Source: Rufibacter radiotolerans (GTDB lineage Bacteria > Bacteroidota > Bacteroidia > Cytophagales > Hymenobacteraceae). Taken from it: a stretch of 64,000 nt of DNA. This document shows positions 50,191 to 60,681 of the stretch, piece by piece. Below the pieces are notes generated by a model. It was given only the letters and a program-made list of their open reading frames with translations, was not told the DNA's origin and ran no database searches. The stretch lies in assembly GCF_001078055.1 (NCBI RefSeq), contig NZ_CP010777.1:3625001-3689000 (forward strand). Direction: 5' to 3'. The translations under genes and the position numbers were made by a program. Numbering within the stretch: the first letter of the stretch is position 1; every line of letters starts with the position of its first letter.

Positions 50191-52062
50191 ATGAAACTAA
50201 CCGCACTTGATATCAGCATCATTGCCTTCTACTTACTGGCGGTGGCGGCCATAGGGCTGGTCCTGCAAAACAGGGCCAAGGCCAACAAAGAGGCGTACAT
50301 GCTGGGGGGCAATACCCTGCCCTGGTATGCGCTGGGTCTCTCCAACGCCTCGGGTATGTTTGATATTTCCGGCACCATGTGGATGGTGATGCTGGGCTTT
50401 GTCTATGGCCTCAAAAGCATCTGGATTCCGTGGCTGTGGCCCTCGTTCAACCAGATTTTTCTGATGATGTTCCTGGCCGCCTGGTTGCGCCGCTCTAACG
50501 TGACTACCGGTGCCGAATGGATGCTCACCCGCTTTGGCCAGGGCCGTGATTCTGCCCGGTCGCACAGCATTGTGGTCGCCTTTGCCTTGCTGAGCTGCCT
50601 GGGTTTTCTGGCCTACGGCTTTATTGGTTTGGGTAAGTTTGTGGAGATCTTTGTGCCCTGGTCTTTGGTGCAGCCGTACGTGCCGTTCACCGTCTCCCCG
50701 GAGTTCGTGCCTCATTTCTATGGCATGCTGTTTACCTTCTTCGCGGTGTTTTACTCCATTCTGGGCGGCATGGCCAGCATTGTCTGGGCAGATGTGCTGC
50801 AGTACGCCATCATGACGGCAGCCTCTATTGTAGTGGCCGTGCTGGCTATCAACAACCTGGAAACCACGCCCCTCAATGTGCCAGAAGAATGGAAAACCCC
50901 TTTCTTCGGGGCCACCCTGGACTTGGATTGGACCGGCATTATTGATGACGTCAACGCCAAAATCAAATCTGACGGGTATTCGCTCTTCGGGATCTTCTTT
51001 TCGCTCATGGTTTTCAAAGGCATCCTGGCCAGCCTGGCCGGACCCACGCCTAACTATGACATGCAGAAGATCCTTTCGGCCCGCTCACCGCAGGATGCCG
51101 CCAAGATGAGCGCCTTTGTTTCCATCGTGCTAATCCCTACCCGTTACCTTATGATCATGGGGTTCACGGTGCTGGCCATCCTCAATTATGACCAACTGAA
51201 CCTCACCTCTGCCAGCGGCATTGACTTTGAGCGCATCTTGCCGGCTGCTATCCAGCGCTTCGCCCCTACCGGTATCCTGGGTCTTATCTTAGCGGGTTTG
51301 CTAGCCGCCTTTATTGGCACATTTGCGGGTACGCTCAATGCTGCTCAGGCCTACCTGGTCAATGACGTGTACCTGCGCTACGTGAACCCCAAGGCCAGTA
51401 ACAAAACCGTAAGCCGCATGAACTACGCTACCGGCATAGTGGTGGTACTTGTGAGCATGGTGCTGGGCTTTATGGCTAAAGACGTGAACAGCCTGCTGCA
51501 GTGGATTGTGGCGGGACTGTACGGAGGCTATATCTCCGCTAACGTGTTAAAATGGTACTGGTGGCGCTTTAACGGAAGCGGCTTCTTCTGGGGCATGCTC
51601 ACCGGTATTGTGCCAGCGCTCATTTTCCCTTATTTCACTGATGGGCTTGATCTGTACTACTTCCCGTACCTGCTCCTCATCTCCCTGTCCGGCAGTATCA
51701 TAGGCACGTTCATGGCCCCGCCTACTGATGCCCACACCCTGAAAAGCTTCTATAGCAATGTGCGCCCCTGGGGCTTCTGGGGCCCGGTAGCCGCGCAGCT
51801 TAAAGCCGAGGACCCGGCATTTGAGGAAAACAAAAACTTCTGGCTGGACATGTTCAATGTCATAGTGGGCGTGACCGCGCAGATGTGCCTCACCCTCTTG
51901 CCTATCTACCTGATTCTAAGCATGTACAATGAACTGATGGTCGTGCTGGGCATTTTGCTGGTCTGCGGCTTTATTCTCAAGAAAACCTGGTGGGACAAGC
52001 TTCCCACAGACGGCCTTTCTGTAGCAGCCTCTATCAAAAGAAAATTAGTTACCCATTCATAA
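50191..52062 (+). CDS. Sodium:solute symporter family transporter
   Basis: Inner-membrane SSS-family carrier, 623 residues, about 14 membrane helices. It begins [20 protein letters not shown], with [19 protein letters not shown] as the family's unwound first core helix and [20 protein letters not shown] as the conserved mid-protein signature. Position between GH26 and the mannobiose-processing pair suggests it brings mannobiose (or mannose) into the cytoplasm with Na+. Homologues occur in the same order in mannan loci of other Bacteroidota (from memory of the pathway; not checked here). Substrate is inference. Confidence 0.88.
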   Translation: MKLTALDISIIAFYLLAVAAIGLVLQNRAKANKEAYMLGGNTLPWYALGLSNASGMFDISGTMWMVMLGFVYGLKSIWIPWLWPSFNQIFLMMFLAAWLRRSNVTTGAEWMLTRFGQGRDSARSHSIVVAFALLSCLGFLAYGFIGLGKFVEIFVPWSLVQPYVPFTVSPEFVPHFYGMLFTFFAVFYSILGGMASIVWADVLQYAIMTAASIVVAVLAINNLETTPLNVPEEWKTPFFGATLDLDWTGIIDDVNAKIKSDGYSLFGIFFSLMVFKGILASLAGPTPNYDMQKILSARSPQDAAKMSAFVSIVLIPTRYLMIMGFTVLAILNYDQLNLTSASGIDFERILPAAIQRFAPTGILGLILAGLLAAFIGTFAGTLNAAQAYLVNDVYLRYVNPKASNKTVSRMNYATGIVVVLVSMVLGFMAKDVNSLLQWIVAGLYGGYISANVLKWYWWRFNGSGFFWGMLTGIVPALIFPYFTDGLDLYYFPYLLLISLSGSIIGTFMAPPTDAHTLKSFYSNVRPWGFWGPVAAQLKAEDPAFEENKNFWLDMFNVIVGVTAQMCLTLLPIYLILSMYNELMVVLGILLVCGFILKKTWWDKLPTDGLSVAASIKRKLVTHS

Positions 52063-52099
52063 GCGGCCATCCGCTATTACCATCTTTGACCCTAGTACC

Positions 52100-53323
52100 A
52101 TGGAAAACACCTTCCAGACAAGATTGAATGAGCTCACTGCGTTTCAAGCTGATTTGATTACCAGAGCAAACGAAAAGCAGCCCTTAAGCAACGGCATCTA
52201 TGACAGATACATCTTTCCGGTCCTAACCCACCAGCACGCTCCCCTGTCCTGGCGGTATGACCTGAACCCCCAGACTAACCCGTTCTGCATGGAACGCATT
52301 GGCATTAACGCGACTTTTAACGCGGGTGCCATTAAACTAAATGGCAAATACCTGCTGGTGGCCCGCGTGGAAGGCAATGACCGTAAGTCCTTTTTCGCGG
52401 TGGCGGAAAGCCCCAACGGTATTGACAATTTCCGGTTCTGGGAAAAGCCTGTCACCCTGCCCGAGACCAATGACCCAGACATAAACGTGTATGACATGCG
52501 GGTGGTCCAACATGAGGACGGCTGGATTTACGGCCTGTTCTGCACTGAGCGCAAAGACCCCCAGGCCAAACCCGGCGATGAGTCCTCAGCTGTTGCGCAA
52601 TGCGGCATTGCCCGCACCCGTGATCTGGTGTCCTGGGAACGCCTGCCCGACCTGGTCACCACCTCGCCGCAACAGCGCAACGTGGTACTGCACCCTGAAT
52701 TTATCAATGGAAAGTACGCCTTGTATACCCGCCCGCAGGACAGCTTTATTGAAGCCGGAAGCCGCGGCGGGATCGGCTGGGGCCTCACCGATTCCATGGA
52801 AAATGCGGTGGTAAACGAGGAGCTCATCATAGACCCCAAGACCTACCATACCGTGTACGAGGCAAAAAACGGACAGGGCCCTGCTCCCATTAAAACCGAG
52901 AAAGGCTGGCTGCACCTGGCCCACGGCGTGCGCAATACCGCCGCCGGACTGCGTTATGTGCTGTACCTGTTCCTCACGGATTTAGAAGACCCAACCAAGA
53001 TACTCTACAAACCGGCCGGTCATTTTATCGCCCCAGAGGGCGAGGAACGGGTAGGCGACGTGTCTAACGTGACCTTCAGCAATGGCTGGATTCTGGACGA
53101 AGACGGCACCGTGTTCATCTACTACGCCTCCTCAGACACCCGTACCCACGTAGCCACCTCCACCGTGGACCAACTGTTGGATTACGTCATGAACACCCCG
53201 GCAGACGGGTTCCGCTCGGCGGCTTCTGTGCAGCAGATTAACCGGTTAGTGGAGAAGAACCAGGCGTATCTGGCCAGCCAACAACAGGAAAAAGCCTATG
53301 AATTAACCGGGGCCCGTTCATGA
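52100..53323 (+). CDS. GH130 4-O-beta-D-mannosyl-D-glucose phosphorylase
   Basis: Phosphorolyses mannosyl-beta-1,4-glucose to mannose 1-phosphate and glucose in the cytoplasm. 407 residues, the length of subfamily 1 enzymes such as the Bacteroides fragilis phosphorylase. The five-bladed propeller carries the catalytic Asp D132 in [12 protein letters not shown], matching D131 of that enzyme, with phosphate-binding Arg/His candidates in [10 protein letters not shown] and AHGVRNT. No signal peptide. Its stop overlaps the epimerase start (ATGA, 53320-53323), tying the two steps together. Confidence 0.94.
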   Translation: MENTFQTRLNELTAFQADLITRANEKQPLSNGIYDRYIFPVLTHQHAPLSWRYDLNPQTNPFCMERIGINATFNAGAIKLNGKYLLVARVEGNDRKSFFAVAESPNGIDNFRFWEKPVTLPETNDPDINVYDMRVVQHEDGWIYGLFCTERKDPQAKPGDESSAVAQCGIARTRDLVSWERLPDLVTTSPQQRNVVLHPEFINGKYALYTRPQDSFIEAGSRGGIGWGLTDSMENAVVNEELIIDPKTYHTVYEAKNGQGPAPIKTEKGWLHLAHGVRNTAAGLRYVLYLFLTDLEDPTKILYKPAGHFIAPEGEERVGDVSNVTFSNGWILDEDGTVFIYYASSDTRTHVATSTVDQLLDYVMNTPADGFRSAASVQQINRLVEKNQAYLASQQQEKAYELTGARS

Positions 53324-54561
53324 TTTCGGCCACATCGTCTGCCCGCACGCACCAGCTTACCCTGTACCAACAGGAAATGGAGCAGGAATTGGAAAGGATT
53401 CTGACTTTCTGGGCAGAAAACACCCAAGACCACCAGCATAGCGGGTTTGTGGGGCAGATGGACGGGACCGGCATGGTCATTCCAGAAGCCCCCAAGGGCA
53501 GCATCCTGAACGCCCGCATTCTCTGGACGTTCTCGGCGGCATACCGGCACACGCAGAAGAAAGAACATCTGGAGCTCGCCACCCGGGCTTTAGATTACCT
53601 GCAAACCCATTTCCTGGATTCCGCCCACGGCGGAGTTTATTGGATGGTAGACGCGCAGGGCCAACCGCTTAACACCCGTAAGCAGGTGTATGCCCAGGCT
53701 TTCGCGCTGTACGGGTTCAGCGAGTATTACCGGGCCACCCAGGCACCAGCGGCCTTAAAAAGAAGCCAGGAGCTGTTCACCTGGATAGAGCACTACAGCT
53801 ATGACCCGGAGCACGGCGGTTACCTGGAGGCTTTTAGTCACGAAGGGCAATTGCTGGAAGATCTGCGTTTGAGCGAGAAGGACCGCAACGACCCCAAGAC
53901 CATGAACACCCACCTGCATGTACTGGAGGCCTACGCCAACCTGTACCGCATCTGGCCAGACCCGGTGCTGGCGGAAAGGCTGAGGGATTTGATAAACGTT
54001 TTCCTGCAGCGCATCATAGACCCGGCCACCGGGCACCTGAACCTGTTCTTCGGCCGGGACTGGACGTCTACTGCCAACCTGGTTTCCTACGGGCATGACA
54101 TTGAAGCCTCCTGGCTTTTGCAGGAAGCCGCCGAGGTATTGAACCACCAAGCCTTGCTAACGCAGGTGAAAGAAGCGGCCCTCAAACTGGCCCAGGTCAC
54201 CGCTGAGGCCCTACTCCCTGACGGCAGCCTGTATCATGAACTCAACCTGGACCAGAACCACTTTGATACCCACCGCGAATGGTGGGTGAGCGCCGAGGCG
54301 ATGGTAGGCTTTTTGAATGCCTTTGAACTGACCCAGAACGAAGAGTACCTGCGCCACTCCTGGAACGCCTGGCAATTTGCCCAAAACCATCTCCTGGACC
54401 ACAAGAATGGTGAATGGCTCTGGGGCGTGCACCATGACTATACGCCCATGGCCGCACAAGACAAAGTAGGTTTCTGGAAATGCCCTTACCACAATGCCCG
54501 CGCCTGCCTGGAGATCATTCACCGGTGCCGCCAGCAGTTAAGGCAAGAGAACCATACGTAA
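53320..54561 (+). CDS. Cellobiose 2-epimerase (AGE family)
   Basis: Epimerises the reducing-end sugar of beta-1,4-disaccharides; here most likely mannobiose to mannosylglucose, feeding the GH130 phosphorylase. 413 residues, (alpha/alpha)6 barrel, cytoplasmic. The His-bearing motifs of the family are visible: [29 protein letters not shown], and [16 protein letters not shown] with W-W, plus [18 protein letters not shown] at the end. Start ATG overlaps the GH130 stop by 4 bp, so translation is coupled. N-acylglucosamine epimerase is the alternative family reading; context makes it unlikely. Confidence 0.93.
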   Translation: MISATSSARTHQLTLYQQEMEQELERILTFWAENTQDHQHSGFVGQMDGTGMVIPEAPKGSILNARILWTFSAAYRHTQKKEHLELATRALDYLQTHFLDSAHGGVYWMVDAQGQPLNTRKQVYAQAFALYGFSEYYRATQAPAALKRSQELFTWIEHYSYDPEHGGYLEAFSHEGQLLEDLRLSEKDRNDPKTMNTHLHVLEAYANLYRIWPDPVLAERLRDLINVFLQRIIDPATGHLNLFFGRDWTSTANLVSYGHDIEASWLLQEAAEVLNHQALLTQVKEAALKLAQVTAEALLPDGSLYHELNLDQNHFDTHREWWVSAEAMVGFLNAFELTQNEEYLRHSWNAWQFAQNHLLDHKNGEWLWGVHHDYTPMAAQDKVGFWKCPYHNARACLEIIHRCRQQLRQENHT

Positions 54562-54632
54562 CTTTATATCTGTGAATTTACTTAACGCGCCTGCTCAGCA
54601 CCTAGCCCACAGGAAGCGCCAGAAGCGGAAGG

Positions 54633-54671
54633 TCGTTTTGGGCACGTTTCCATAAAACGGGCTCAAAAAAG
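54633..54671. repeat. 40-bp intergenic palindrome, copy 19 (degenerate)
   Basis: The left arm is TCGTTTTGGGCACGTTTC, a 3-nt loop follows, and the right arm is AAAACGGGCTCAAAAAAG. Confidence 0.65.
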
Positions 54672-54753
54672 GAAAGAAAGACAAGGATATTCCAACTACA
54701 GACAGTGAAAAGGAGTGGGTCTTTCCTGTTAAAAGAAAAGTAAAACTTACCTC

Positions 54754-54793
54754 CTGTTTTAGGGCCGTTTTTGAAAAAACAGGCCCAAAACGG
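54754..54793. repeat. 40-bp intergenic palindrome, copy 20
   Basis: The left arm is CTGTTTTAGGGCCGTTTT, the loop TGAA and the right arm AAAACAGGCCCAAAACGG. It ends 19 bp before the lipoprotein GH26 start, so it will be in that mRNA leader. Confidence 0.85.
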
Positions 54794-54812
54794 AAAACAG
54801 AAAAAAGAACGT

Positions 54813-56015
54813 ATGGCATACAAGACCACCAAATGCATTGTGTTGTTTCTGCTGCTGGCGGCGGTAAACGGCTGCGCGTTCAAAAGCACCTCGTTCAAGA
54901 GCAAGCCCAGCCTTACGGAAGCCCGTGCGCTTTTGGTGGACAAAAACGCCACTGAGCAAACCGCCTCCCTCTTCTACAACCTCAAGAGAATCTCTGAGGA
55001 AAAGATCCTGTTCGGGCACCAGGAAGCCACCCGCCAGGGCTACGGCTGGAACTGGCGGACCGGTTTGCAAACCCCAGACGTAAAGGCGGTCACCGGTCAG
55101 ATGCCGGCCGTCTATGGCTGGGACTTTATAGATATTGCCAGTTTTAAGCCCCAGGAAGAGGTAAAGAAAGTAGAAGCCTCGGTACGGGAACAGATCCTGA
55201 AAGGCTACAAGCGCGGCGGGCTCCACACCTTCTCCTGGCACTATAGCAACCCCGTTTCAGAAGGCAGCTTTTATTGGGAAAAATCTCCGGTAGAGGCAGT
55301 CAGTCAGATTCTGCCTGGTGGTTCTGCCCATGGAAAATTCAAGAACTCGCTCCGGCAAATAGCCGATTTCTCCAAGTCACTGCAGGTAGACGGCCAATTG
55401 GTGCCGCTCATTTTCAGGCCCTGGCATGAGTTTGATGGCGAGTGGTTCTGGTGGGGCAAAGGCCACCGCAGCCCAGAGGAGTTCAAGCAGCTCTACCAGT
55501 TTACCGTCACCTACCTGCGCGACAGCCTGCAGGTGCGCAACATGCTCTACGCCTGGTCCCCGGACTGCCGGTTTAGCAATGAGGAAGAGTTCCTGAGGGA
55601 GTACCCCGGCGATGCATACGTGGATCTGGTAGGCACCGACAACTACTGGGATTTAAAGGAAGGCAAAGACCCGGCCGTGGCCGGCGCCAAATTCAAGCTG
55701 GTGTCAGACTTCGCCAAAAGCCGAAACAAGCTGGCCGCCGTCACAGAGTCGGGGCTGTTGAACGTGAGCCAGGCAAACTGGTACTCCCAGATGCTGATGA
55801 AAGCGCTGCAACATGACAAGCTGCAACTGGCCTACGTACTGCTCTGGCACAACCGCCAGGACGAGTTCTGGACGCCGTTCAAAGGCCACCCGGCGGAGCA
55901 GGACTTCGTGCAGTTTCTGCAGCACCCGTACGTGCTCACCGAAGAGAACATCACGGACCTGTACAAGATAAAACGCCAGCTGCCCTACAAGAAAAAACAG
56001 TCCCTCAGGCCATGA
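54813..56015 (+). CDS. GH26 beta-mannanase, lipoprotein
   Basis: 400 residues; the ATG at 54813 gives lipoprotein signal CIVLFLLLAAVNGC (Cys 21), whereas the frame opening at 54771 begins inside palindrome copy 20. GH26 catalytic residues: acid/base E206 in FRPWHEFDGEWFWWG and nucleophile E312 in VTESGLL. A surface-anchored endo-mannanase is the likely role, generating oligosaccharides for SusC/D. It shares the QEATRQGYGWNW region with the exported GH26 (HQDALAYGMGWKY) but is clearly a separate paralogue. Confidence 0.93.
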   Translation: MAYKTTKCIVLFLLLAAVNGCAFKSTSFKSKPSLTEARALLVDKNATEQTASLFYNLKRISEEKILFGHQEATRQGYGWNWRTGLQTPDVKAVTGQMPAVYGWDFIDIASFKPQEEVKKVEASVREQILKGYKRGGLHTFSWHYSNPVSEGSFYWEKSPVEAVSQILPGGSAHGKFKNSLRQIADFSKSLQVDGQLVPLIFRPWHEFDGEWFWWGKGHRSPEEFKQLYQFTVTYLRDSLQVRNMLYAWSPDCRFSNEEEFLREYPGDAYVDLVGTDNYWDLKEGKDPAVAGAKFKLVSDFAKSRNKLAAVTESGLLNVSQANWYSQMLMKALQHDKLQLAYVLLWHNRQDEFWTPFKGHPAEQDFVQFLQHPYVLTEENITDLYKIKRQLPYKKKQSLRP

Positions 56016-56061
56016 CCTCGCAACCGTACTTCCCAGAAACTTCACTTTATCTCTTCCCCTT

Positions 56062-57807
56062 ATGACACTACCTTTACCTTTAATCAGGGAGTCTTTCCTC
56101 CAGGCAAGGGCGCTATGGGTAGTAGTCTTTTTACTTACTGCGTGGCCGGCGCAGGCCCAGGAGATAAAACTGGAAGCCGAGAACGCCACCCGCAACGGTG
56201 TGACGGTAGGCAACAGCCTGGCCGGGTATTCTGGCACCGGCTACGTACAGGGCTTTGACAACTCGTTTGCCAAAAACGTGACCTTCACGGTCAATGCGCC
56301 GGCGGCGGGTATTTATGATTTGGCCATAAGGTACGCCACGCCCTCCGGCGAGAAAGGATACGCCCTGGAAATAAACGGCCAGCGCACCGAAGGCATGTTC
56401 TCTAACGTACCCGGCTTCGCGACGGCGCAGGCCGGCAAGCAGTACCTAAACGCCGGCACCAACACCCTGGTCATTGGCGGTAGTTGGGGCTATTACTACA
56501 TTGACTTTATTGCCCTTACCCCGGCTACTATTCCGTTACCGGCCAAACCCCCTAAAACGCTCACCGATGCCAACGCCACAACCTCCACCAAAAACCTGTT
56601 CAGCTATTTGGTAGACCTGTACGGCACCAAGGTGCTGGCCGGGCAGCAGGAAAACAACCTATTGCAGGAAATAGATTACGTGCGGGAGCAGACCGGCAAA
56701 GACCCCGCCATTGGCGTCTATGATCTCATTGACTACTCACCCTCGCGGCTGCAGTACGGGGCCAACCCCAACAACCACTCAGAGAACGCCATTACCTGGG
56801 CGAAGAAAGACCAGGGCCGCGGCATCATCAGCCTTATGTGGCACTGGAACGCCCCCACAGATTTGATCAACCAAAGCCCCGACAAACTCTGGTGGAGCGG
56901 GTTCTACACCCGGGCCACCACCTTTGACCTGGCTGCGGCGTTGGCCGATAAAAACGGCGCCAACTACCAACTCTTGCTCCGCGACATGGATGCCATTGCC
57001 TTGGAGTTGAAGAAGTTTCAGGCCCAGGATATTCCGGTGTTGTGGCGCCCGCTGCACGAGGCCGCCGGGGCCTGGTTCTGGTGGGGTGCCAAAGGCGCGG
57101 CCCCGTTCAAAGAGCTCTGGCAAATCATGCATGACCGCTTCACCAACCACCACCAACTGCACAATCTCATCTGGGTCTATACCGCCGAACCCAACAAACA
57201 AGACTGGTACCCCGGCGATGCCTACGTGGACATAGTGGGCATTGACATCTACGAGAACTCCGCTACGGCCTCTAACCACAGCGCCCAATGGACCGAACTG
57301 CAAACCTTGTTCAACGGCAAGAAACTGGTCACCTTGTCGGAGACCGGCAACCTGCCTAATGTAGAGTATATTAAATCCTTCGGCACGTGGTGGTCCTGGT
57401 TCGCGGTCTGGACCGGCCCAGATTATATCAGGAAACAGCCTATCCCGCTGCTGCAATCGGTCTTCACCCACCCAGACGTCATCACCCTGGATGAACTCCC
57501 CAACTGGCGCACCTACGGCACCCTGACTGGCCTTGCCCTGGAAGAGGCTTCGGGGGGCCTCCGCATTTTCCCCAACCCTTCCGCCAACGGCAAGCTAACG
57601 GTTGAAATGACCGCCACCTCGGCTCGGGCCACCACCTTTATCCTGCTTACCTCTACCGGAAAAAAGGTGGCGTCTGTGAAGCAAAAGCTACAGGAGGGGC
57701 AGAACGTGGTGCAGATACCGGTGCAGCAGCTTCCGGCCGGCGTGTATGTTCTATTGGTGCAGCAGGGGAAAGAACGGTTTACCCGGCGGGTGATCCTCCA
57801 GAAATAA
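56062..57807 (+). CDS. CBM35-GH26 beta-mannanase with T9SS sorting domain
   Basis: 581 residues: signal peptide (cleavage after about AWPAQAQ, residue 33), a CBM35-like beta-sandwich (about 35-155; EIKLEAENATRNG to YYYIDFIALTP), GH26 barrel (about 170-490) with acid/base E333 in WRPLHEAAGAWFWWG and nucleophile E427 in TLSETGNLP, and a C-terminal type IX sorting domain (about 500-581; LRIFPNPSANGKLTVEM to FTRRVILQK). It is therefore released to the medium or attached to the cell surface, and the CBM would hold it on mannan. Third GH26 of the locus. Confidence 0.94.
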   Translation: MTLPLPLIRESFLQARALWVVVFLLTAWPAQAQEIKLEAENATRNGVTVGNSLAGYSGTGYVQGFDNSFAKNVTFTVNAPAAGIYDLAIRYATPSGEKGYALEINGQRTEGMFSNVPGFATAQAGKQYLNAGTNTLVIGGSWGYYYIDFIALTPATIPLPAKPPKTLTDANATTSTKNLFSYLVDLYGTKVLAGQQENNLLQEIDYVREQTGKDPAIGVYDLIDYSPSRLQYGANPNNHSENAITWAKKDQGRGIISLMWHWNAPTDLINQSPDKLWWSGFYTRATTFDLAAALADKNGANYQLLLRDMDAIALELKKFQAQDIPVLWRPLHEAAGAWFWWGAKGAAPFKELWQIMHDRFTNHHQLHNLIWVYTAEPNKQDWYPGDAYVDIVGIDIYENSATASNHSAQWTELQTLFNGKKLVTLSETGNLPNVEYIKSFGTWWSWFAVWTGPDYIRKQPIPLLQSVFTHPDVITLDELPNWRTYGTLTGLALEEASGGLRIFPNPSANGKLTVEMTATSARATTFILLTSTGKKVASVKQKLQEGQNVVQIPVQQLPAGVYVLLVQQGKERFTRRVILQK

Positions 57808-57823
57808 TGGTTGAGCTCACTTT

Positions 57824-57863
57824 CTGTTTTGAGCCTGTTTTTGGGAAAACGGCCCCAAAACGG
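57824..57863. repeat. 40-bp intergenic palindrome, copy 21
   Basis: The left arm is CTGTTTTGAGCCTGTTTT, the loop TGGG and the right arm AAAACGGCCCCAAAACGG. Confidence 0.8.
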
Positions 57864-57902
57864 AAGTAAGAAAAGCTCAGAAAACATCTTTACCCAAAAC
57901 GC

Positions 57903-59132
57903 ATGAAACAACTGGTTCTCCTTTTAACTGCCTTTGCGTTATCCCTCACCGGCTTTGGCCAGGGCAACAACTATGTGCAGAACTACAAGAAGTTTGAAGG
58001 CCTGGCCCTCACCCCACCCATGGGCTGGAACAGTTGGAACAAATTTGCCTGCAACGTAGACGAGCAGCTGATCAGGGAAACCGCCGATGCCATGGTCAGT
58101 TCGGGCATGAAGGAGGCCGGCTACACCTACATTAACATTGACGACTGCTGGCATGGCGACCGCGACAGCCTGGGCTTTATCCACCCGGACCCCAAGCGGT
58201 TCCCCTCGGGTATGAAGGCGCTGGCAGATTACGTGCATTCAAAAGGCCTGAAACTGGGCCTGTATTCAGATGCCGGGTCGCAGACCTGCGGGGGCCGTCC
58301 GGGCAGCCGGGGCTTTGAGTTCCAGGATGCCAAAATGTATGCTGAGTGGGGCATTGATTACCTCAAATATGACTGGTGCAACACGGAGGGCCTCAAGGCC
58401 GAAGGCGCCTACAAGACCATTACGGCCGCTCTAAGAAAAGCCGGTCGGCCCATAGTGCTGAGCATCTGCGAGTGGGGCGACAACAAGCCCTGGGAATGGG
58501 GCAAAGAGGTAGGCCACCTCTGGCGCACCACCGGCGACATCTACAACTGCTTTGACTGCGTGGAAGACCACGGCACCTGGAAGTCCTGGGGCGTGATGCA
58601 GATCCTGGACAAGCAGGAGAGCCTGCGCCAATACGCCGGCCCCGGCCACTGGAACGACCCAGACATGATGGAGGTAGGCAACGGCATGGCCGTAAACGAA
58701 GACCGCGCCCACTTTACCATGTGGAGCATGCTGGCCGCCCCGCTCATTGCCGGCAATGACCTGCGAAAGATGAGCAAAGAAACCGTAGCCCTCCTCACCG
58801 ACAAAGAAGTCATTGCCATCAACCAGGACAAACTGGGTATTCAGGGCTTTAAGTACGCCAGCAAAGACAGCGTGGAAACCTGGCTCAAACCCCTGGACAA
58901 CGGCAAGTGGGCCGTGGCCTTCCTTAACCGCGGCAAGGCGCCCCGGAAAGTAAGCTTTGACTGGAAAAACACACCGATTACAGATGATTTCTCTAAAAAG
59001 GAATTGAACGCGGCCAAAACCACCTACAACATTAGGAACGTGTGGGCCAAAAAATACTTGGGCAACACCAAAAAAGCGTTTGCGGGCACGGTGCCCGGCC
59101 ATGATGTTATTCTGCTGGTACTAGGCACCTGA
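57903..59132 (+). CDS. GH27 alpha-galactosidase
   Basis: Removes alpha-1,6-galactosyl side chains from galactomannan with retention. 409 residues with signal peptide MKQLVLLLTAFALSLTGFG. GH27 signatures: LTPPMGWNSWNKF near 36, YTYINIDDCWHGDRD, GLKLGLYSDAGSQTCGG, nucleophile D157 in YLKYDWCN and acid/base D212 in WRTTGDI. A C-terminal beta domain follows (about 310-409). No lipobox, so likely periplasmic. Placed between GH26 and the esterases, it completes debranching. Confidence 0.95.
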   Translation: MKQLVLLLTAFALSLTGFGQGNNYVQNYKKFEGLALTPPMGWNSWNKFACNVDEQLIRETADAMVSSGMKEAGYTYINIDDCWHGDRDSLGFIHPDPKRFPSGMKALADYVHSKGLKLGLYSDAGSQTCGGRPGSRGFEFQDAKMYAEWGIDYLKYDWCNTEGLKAEGAYKTITAALRKAGRPIVLSICEWGDNKPWEWGKEVGHLWRTTGDIYNCFDCVEDHGTWKSWGVMQILDKQESLRQYAGPGHWNDPDMMEVGNGMAVNEDRAHFTMWSMLAAPLIAGNDLRKMSKETVALLTDKEVIAINQDKLGIQGFKYASKDSVETWLKPLDNGKWAVAFLNRGKAPRKVSFDWKNTPITDDFSKKELNAAKTTYNIRNVWAKKYLGNTKKAFAGTVPGHDVILLVLGT

Positions 59133-59140
59133 TCCAATTC

Positions 59141-59180
59141 CTATTTTAGGCCTGTTTTTGGGAAAACAGGCCTAAAACAT
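59141..59180. repeat. 40-bp intergenic palindrome, copy 22
   Basis: The left arm is CTATTTTAGGCCTGTTTT, the loop TGGG and the right arm AAAACAGGCCTAAAACAT. The inner 15 bp pair exactly. Confidence 0.85.
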
Positions 59181-59208
59181 ATTGCATAAAAAACCCAATC
59201 GCACCTAT

Positions 59209-60627
59209 ATGAAGGCACACCGCAATAAGCACTTACTAACCGCCATCAGACTCTTCACCCTCATGGTTTTCTGCGGCCTTGCGTCCTCGGCAGAAGCCGT
59301 TACGCTGCCGGCCATCATTGGTCCCCACATGGTGTTGCAACGGAACGCTGAGGTGACCATCTGGGGCTGGGGCAAGACCGGTGAGGAAATCACGGTGACC
59401 GGAAGCTGGGACAACCAACCCGTGAAAACCAAAGCAGACAACCAGGCTAGGTGGGAGGTGAAACTGAAGACGTCGGCGGCTGCGGGTCCGCATACCCTTA
59501 CCGTGAAGGGATACAATACGCTGGTGCTGGAAGACGTGCTGCTGGGCGAGGTGTGGCTGTGCTCGGGCCAGTCTAACATGGAATGGAGCGCCAGCGCCGG
59601 CATTGACAATGCCGCGCAGCACGTGGCAGAGGCCAACTTTCCGGCCATCCGCTTCTTTCAGGTGGCGCACCGCACCGCAGACACGCCGCAACTGGACTTG
59701 CCGGGGCAGTGGGTGGTCTGCACCCCCAAAACCATGAAGGACTTTAGCGCCGTAGGGTACTTTTTTGGGCGGGAGATCCATCAGAAAATGAAGGTTCCGG
59801 TTGGGCTCATTAACAGCAGCTGGGGCGGCACCCCCGCTGAGACCTGGCTTAGCAGCCAAGCCATTTCCGCTAGCCCGGTACTGGCCCAGGCTGCCGCCGC
59901 CCGTAAAGAAGTGCCGTGGGGCCCGGTGCAGCCCGGCAAAGCCTATCATGCCATGATTGCCCCGCTCACCTCCTTCCGGCTAGCCGGCGCGCTGTGGTAC
60001 CAGGGCGAATCGAATACCGACGCCCCCGAGGTGTATGCCCAACTGCTGCCTGCCCTCATCCAGAACTGGCGTACCCAATGGAAGCAGGATTTCCCGTTCT
60101 ATTTCGTGCAGATTGCCCCCTTTAACTACGGCTCCCCTGAGGAGCGCGTGCGCCTGGGCGAGGCGCAGTTGAAGACGCTGCAGGTCCCTAACACCGGCAT
60201 GGCCGTCATCAATGACCTTGGTAACCCAGATGACATTCACCCCCGCAACAAGCTGGACGTGGGCAAGCGCCTGGCCGCCTGGGCCCTGAACAAGACTTAT
60301 GGCCAGAAAGACGTGCTTTTCTCAGGCCCGCTGTACAACGGCCAGATGAAGGTGGAAGGAAATAAAATCAGGCTGTTCTTTGATCATGCAGACCAGGGCT
60401 TGGTGATAAAAGGCAAAGAACTCACCCATTTTGAGATAGCCGGCGAAGATAAAAATTTTGTACCCGCCACCGCTAAGATTTCCGGCAGCACCATTGTGGT
60501 CAGCGCCAATGGCGTGAAAAAGCCGGTGGCCGTGCGCCTGGCCTGGAGCAACACGGCCGTGCCTAACCTGTACAACAAAGCCGGTCACCCGGCCTCCAGT
60601 TTCAGGACAGATTCCTGGACCAGGTAA
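59209..60627 (+). CDS. Exported sialate-O-acetylesterase-like SGNH esterase
   Basis: 472 residues from the ATG at 59209; a TTG at 59182 would extend it into palindrome copy 22 and is less likely. The signal peptide ends about SSAEA. SGNH-type catalytic residues: S122 in LCSGQSNMEW, with NLP-like blocks later, and D342/H344 in NPDDIHPRN. The Ig-like insertion (about 45-115) and C-terminal beta domain fit the family (DUF303). In this setting it should remove acetyl groups from acetylated mannan. The name sialate esterase is a family label only. Confidence 0.85.
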   Translation: MKAHRNKHLLTAIRLFTLMVFCGLASSAEAVTLPAIIGPHMVLQRNAEVTIWGWGKTGEEITVTGSWDNQPVKTKADNQARWEVKLKTSAAAGPHTLTVKGYNTLVLEDVLLGEVWLCSGQSNMEWSASAGIDNAAQHVAEANFPAIRFFQVAHRTADTPQLDLPGQWVVCTPKTMKDFSAVGYFFGREIHQKMKVPVGLINSSWGGTPAETWLSSQAISASPVLAQAAAARKEVPWGPVQPGKAYHAMIAPLTSFRLAGALWYQGESNTDAPEVYAQLLPALIQNWRTQWKQDFPFYFVQIAPFNYGSPEERVRLGEAQLKTLQVPNTGMAVINDLGNPDDIHPRNKLDVGKRLAAWALNKTYGQKDVLFSGPLYNGQMKVEGNKIRLFFDHADQGLVIKGKELTHFEIAGEDKNFVPATAKISGSTIVVSANGVKKPVAVRLAWSNTAVPNLYNKAGHPASSFRTDSWTR

Positions 60628-60681
60628 CTGGTTCCTTTTTACTTCGGCTTACGCCGATGAAGTGCTTATTCACCCTACTAT

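Noticed and set aside
54754..54812. Start of the lipoprotein GH26 at 54771
   Set aside because: This would place the N-terminus within palindrome copy 20 and ahead of the lipoprotein signal; ATG at 54813 is better.
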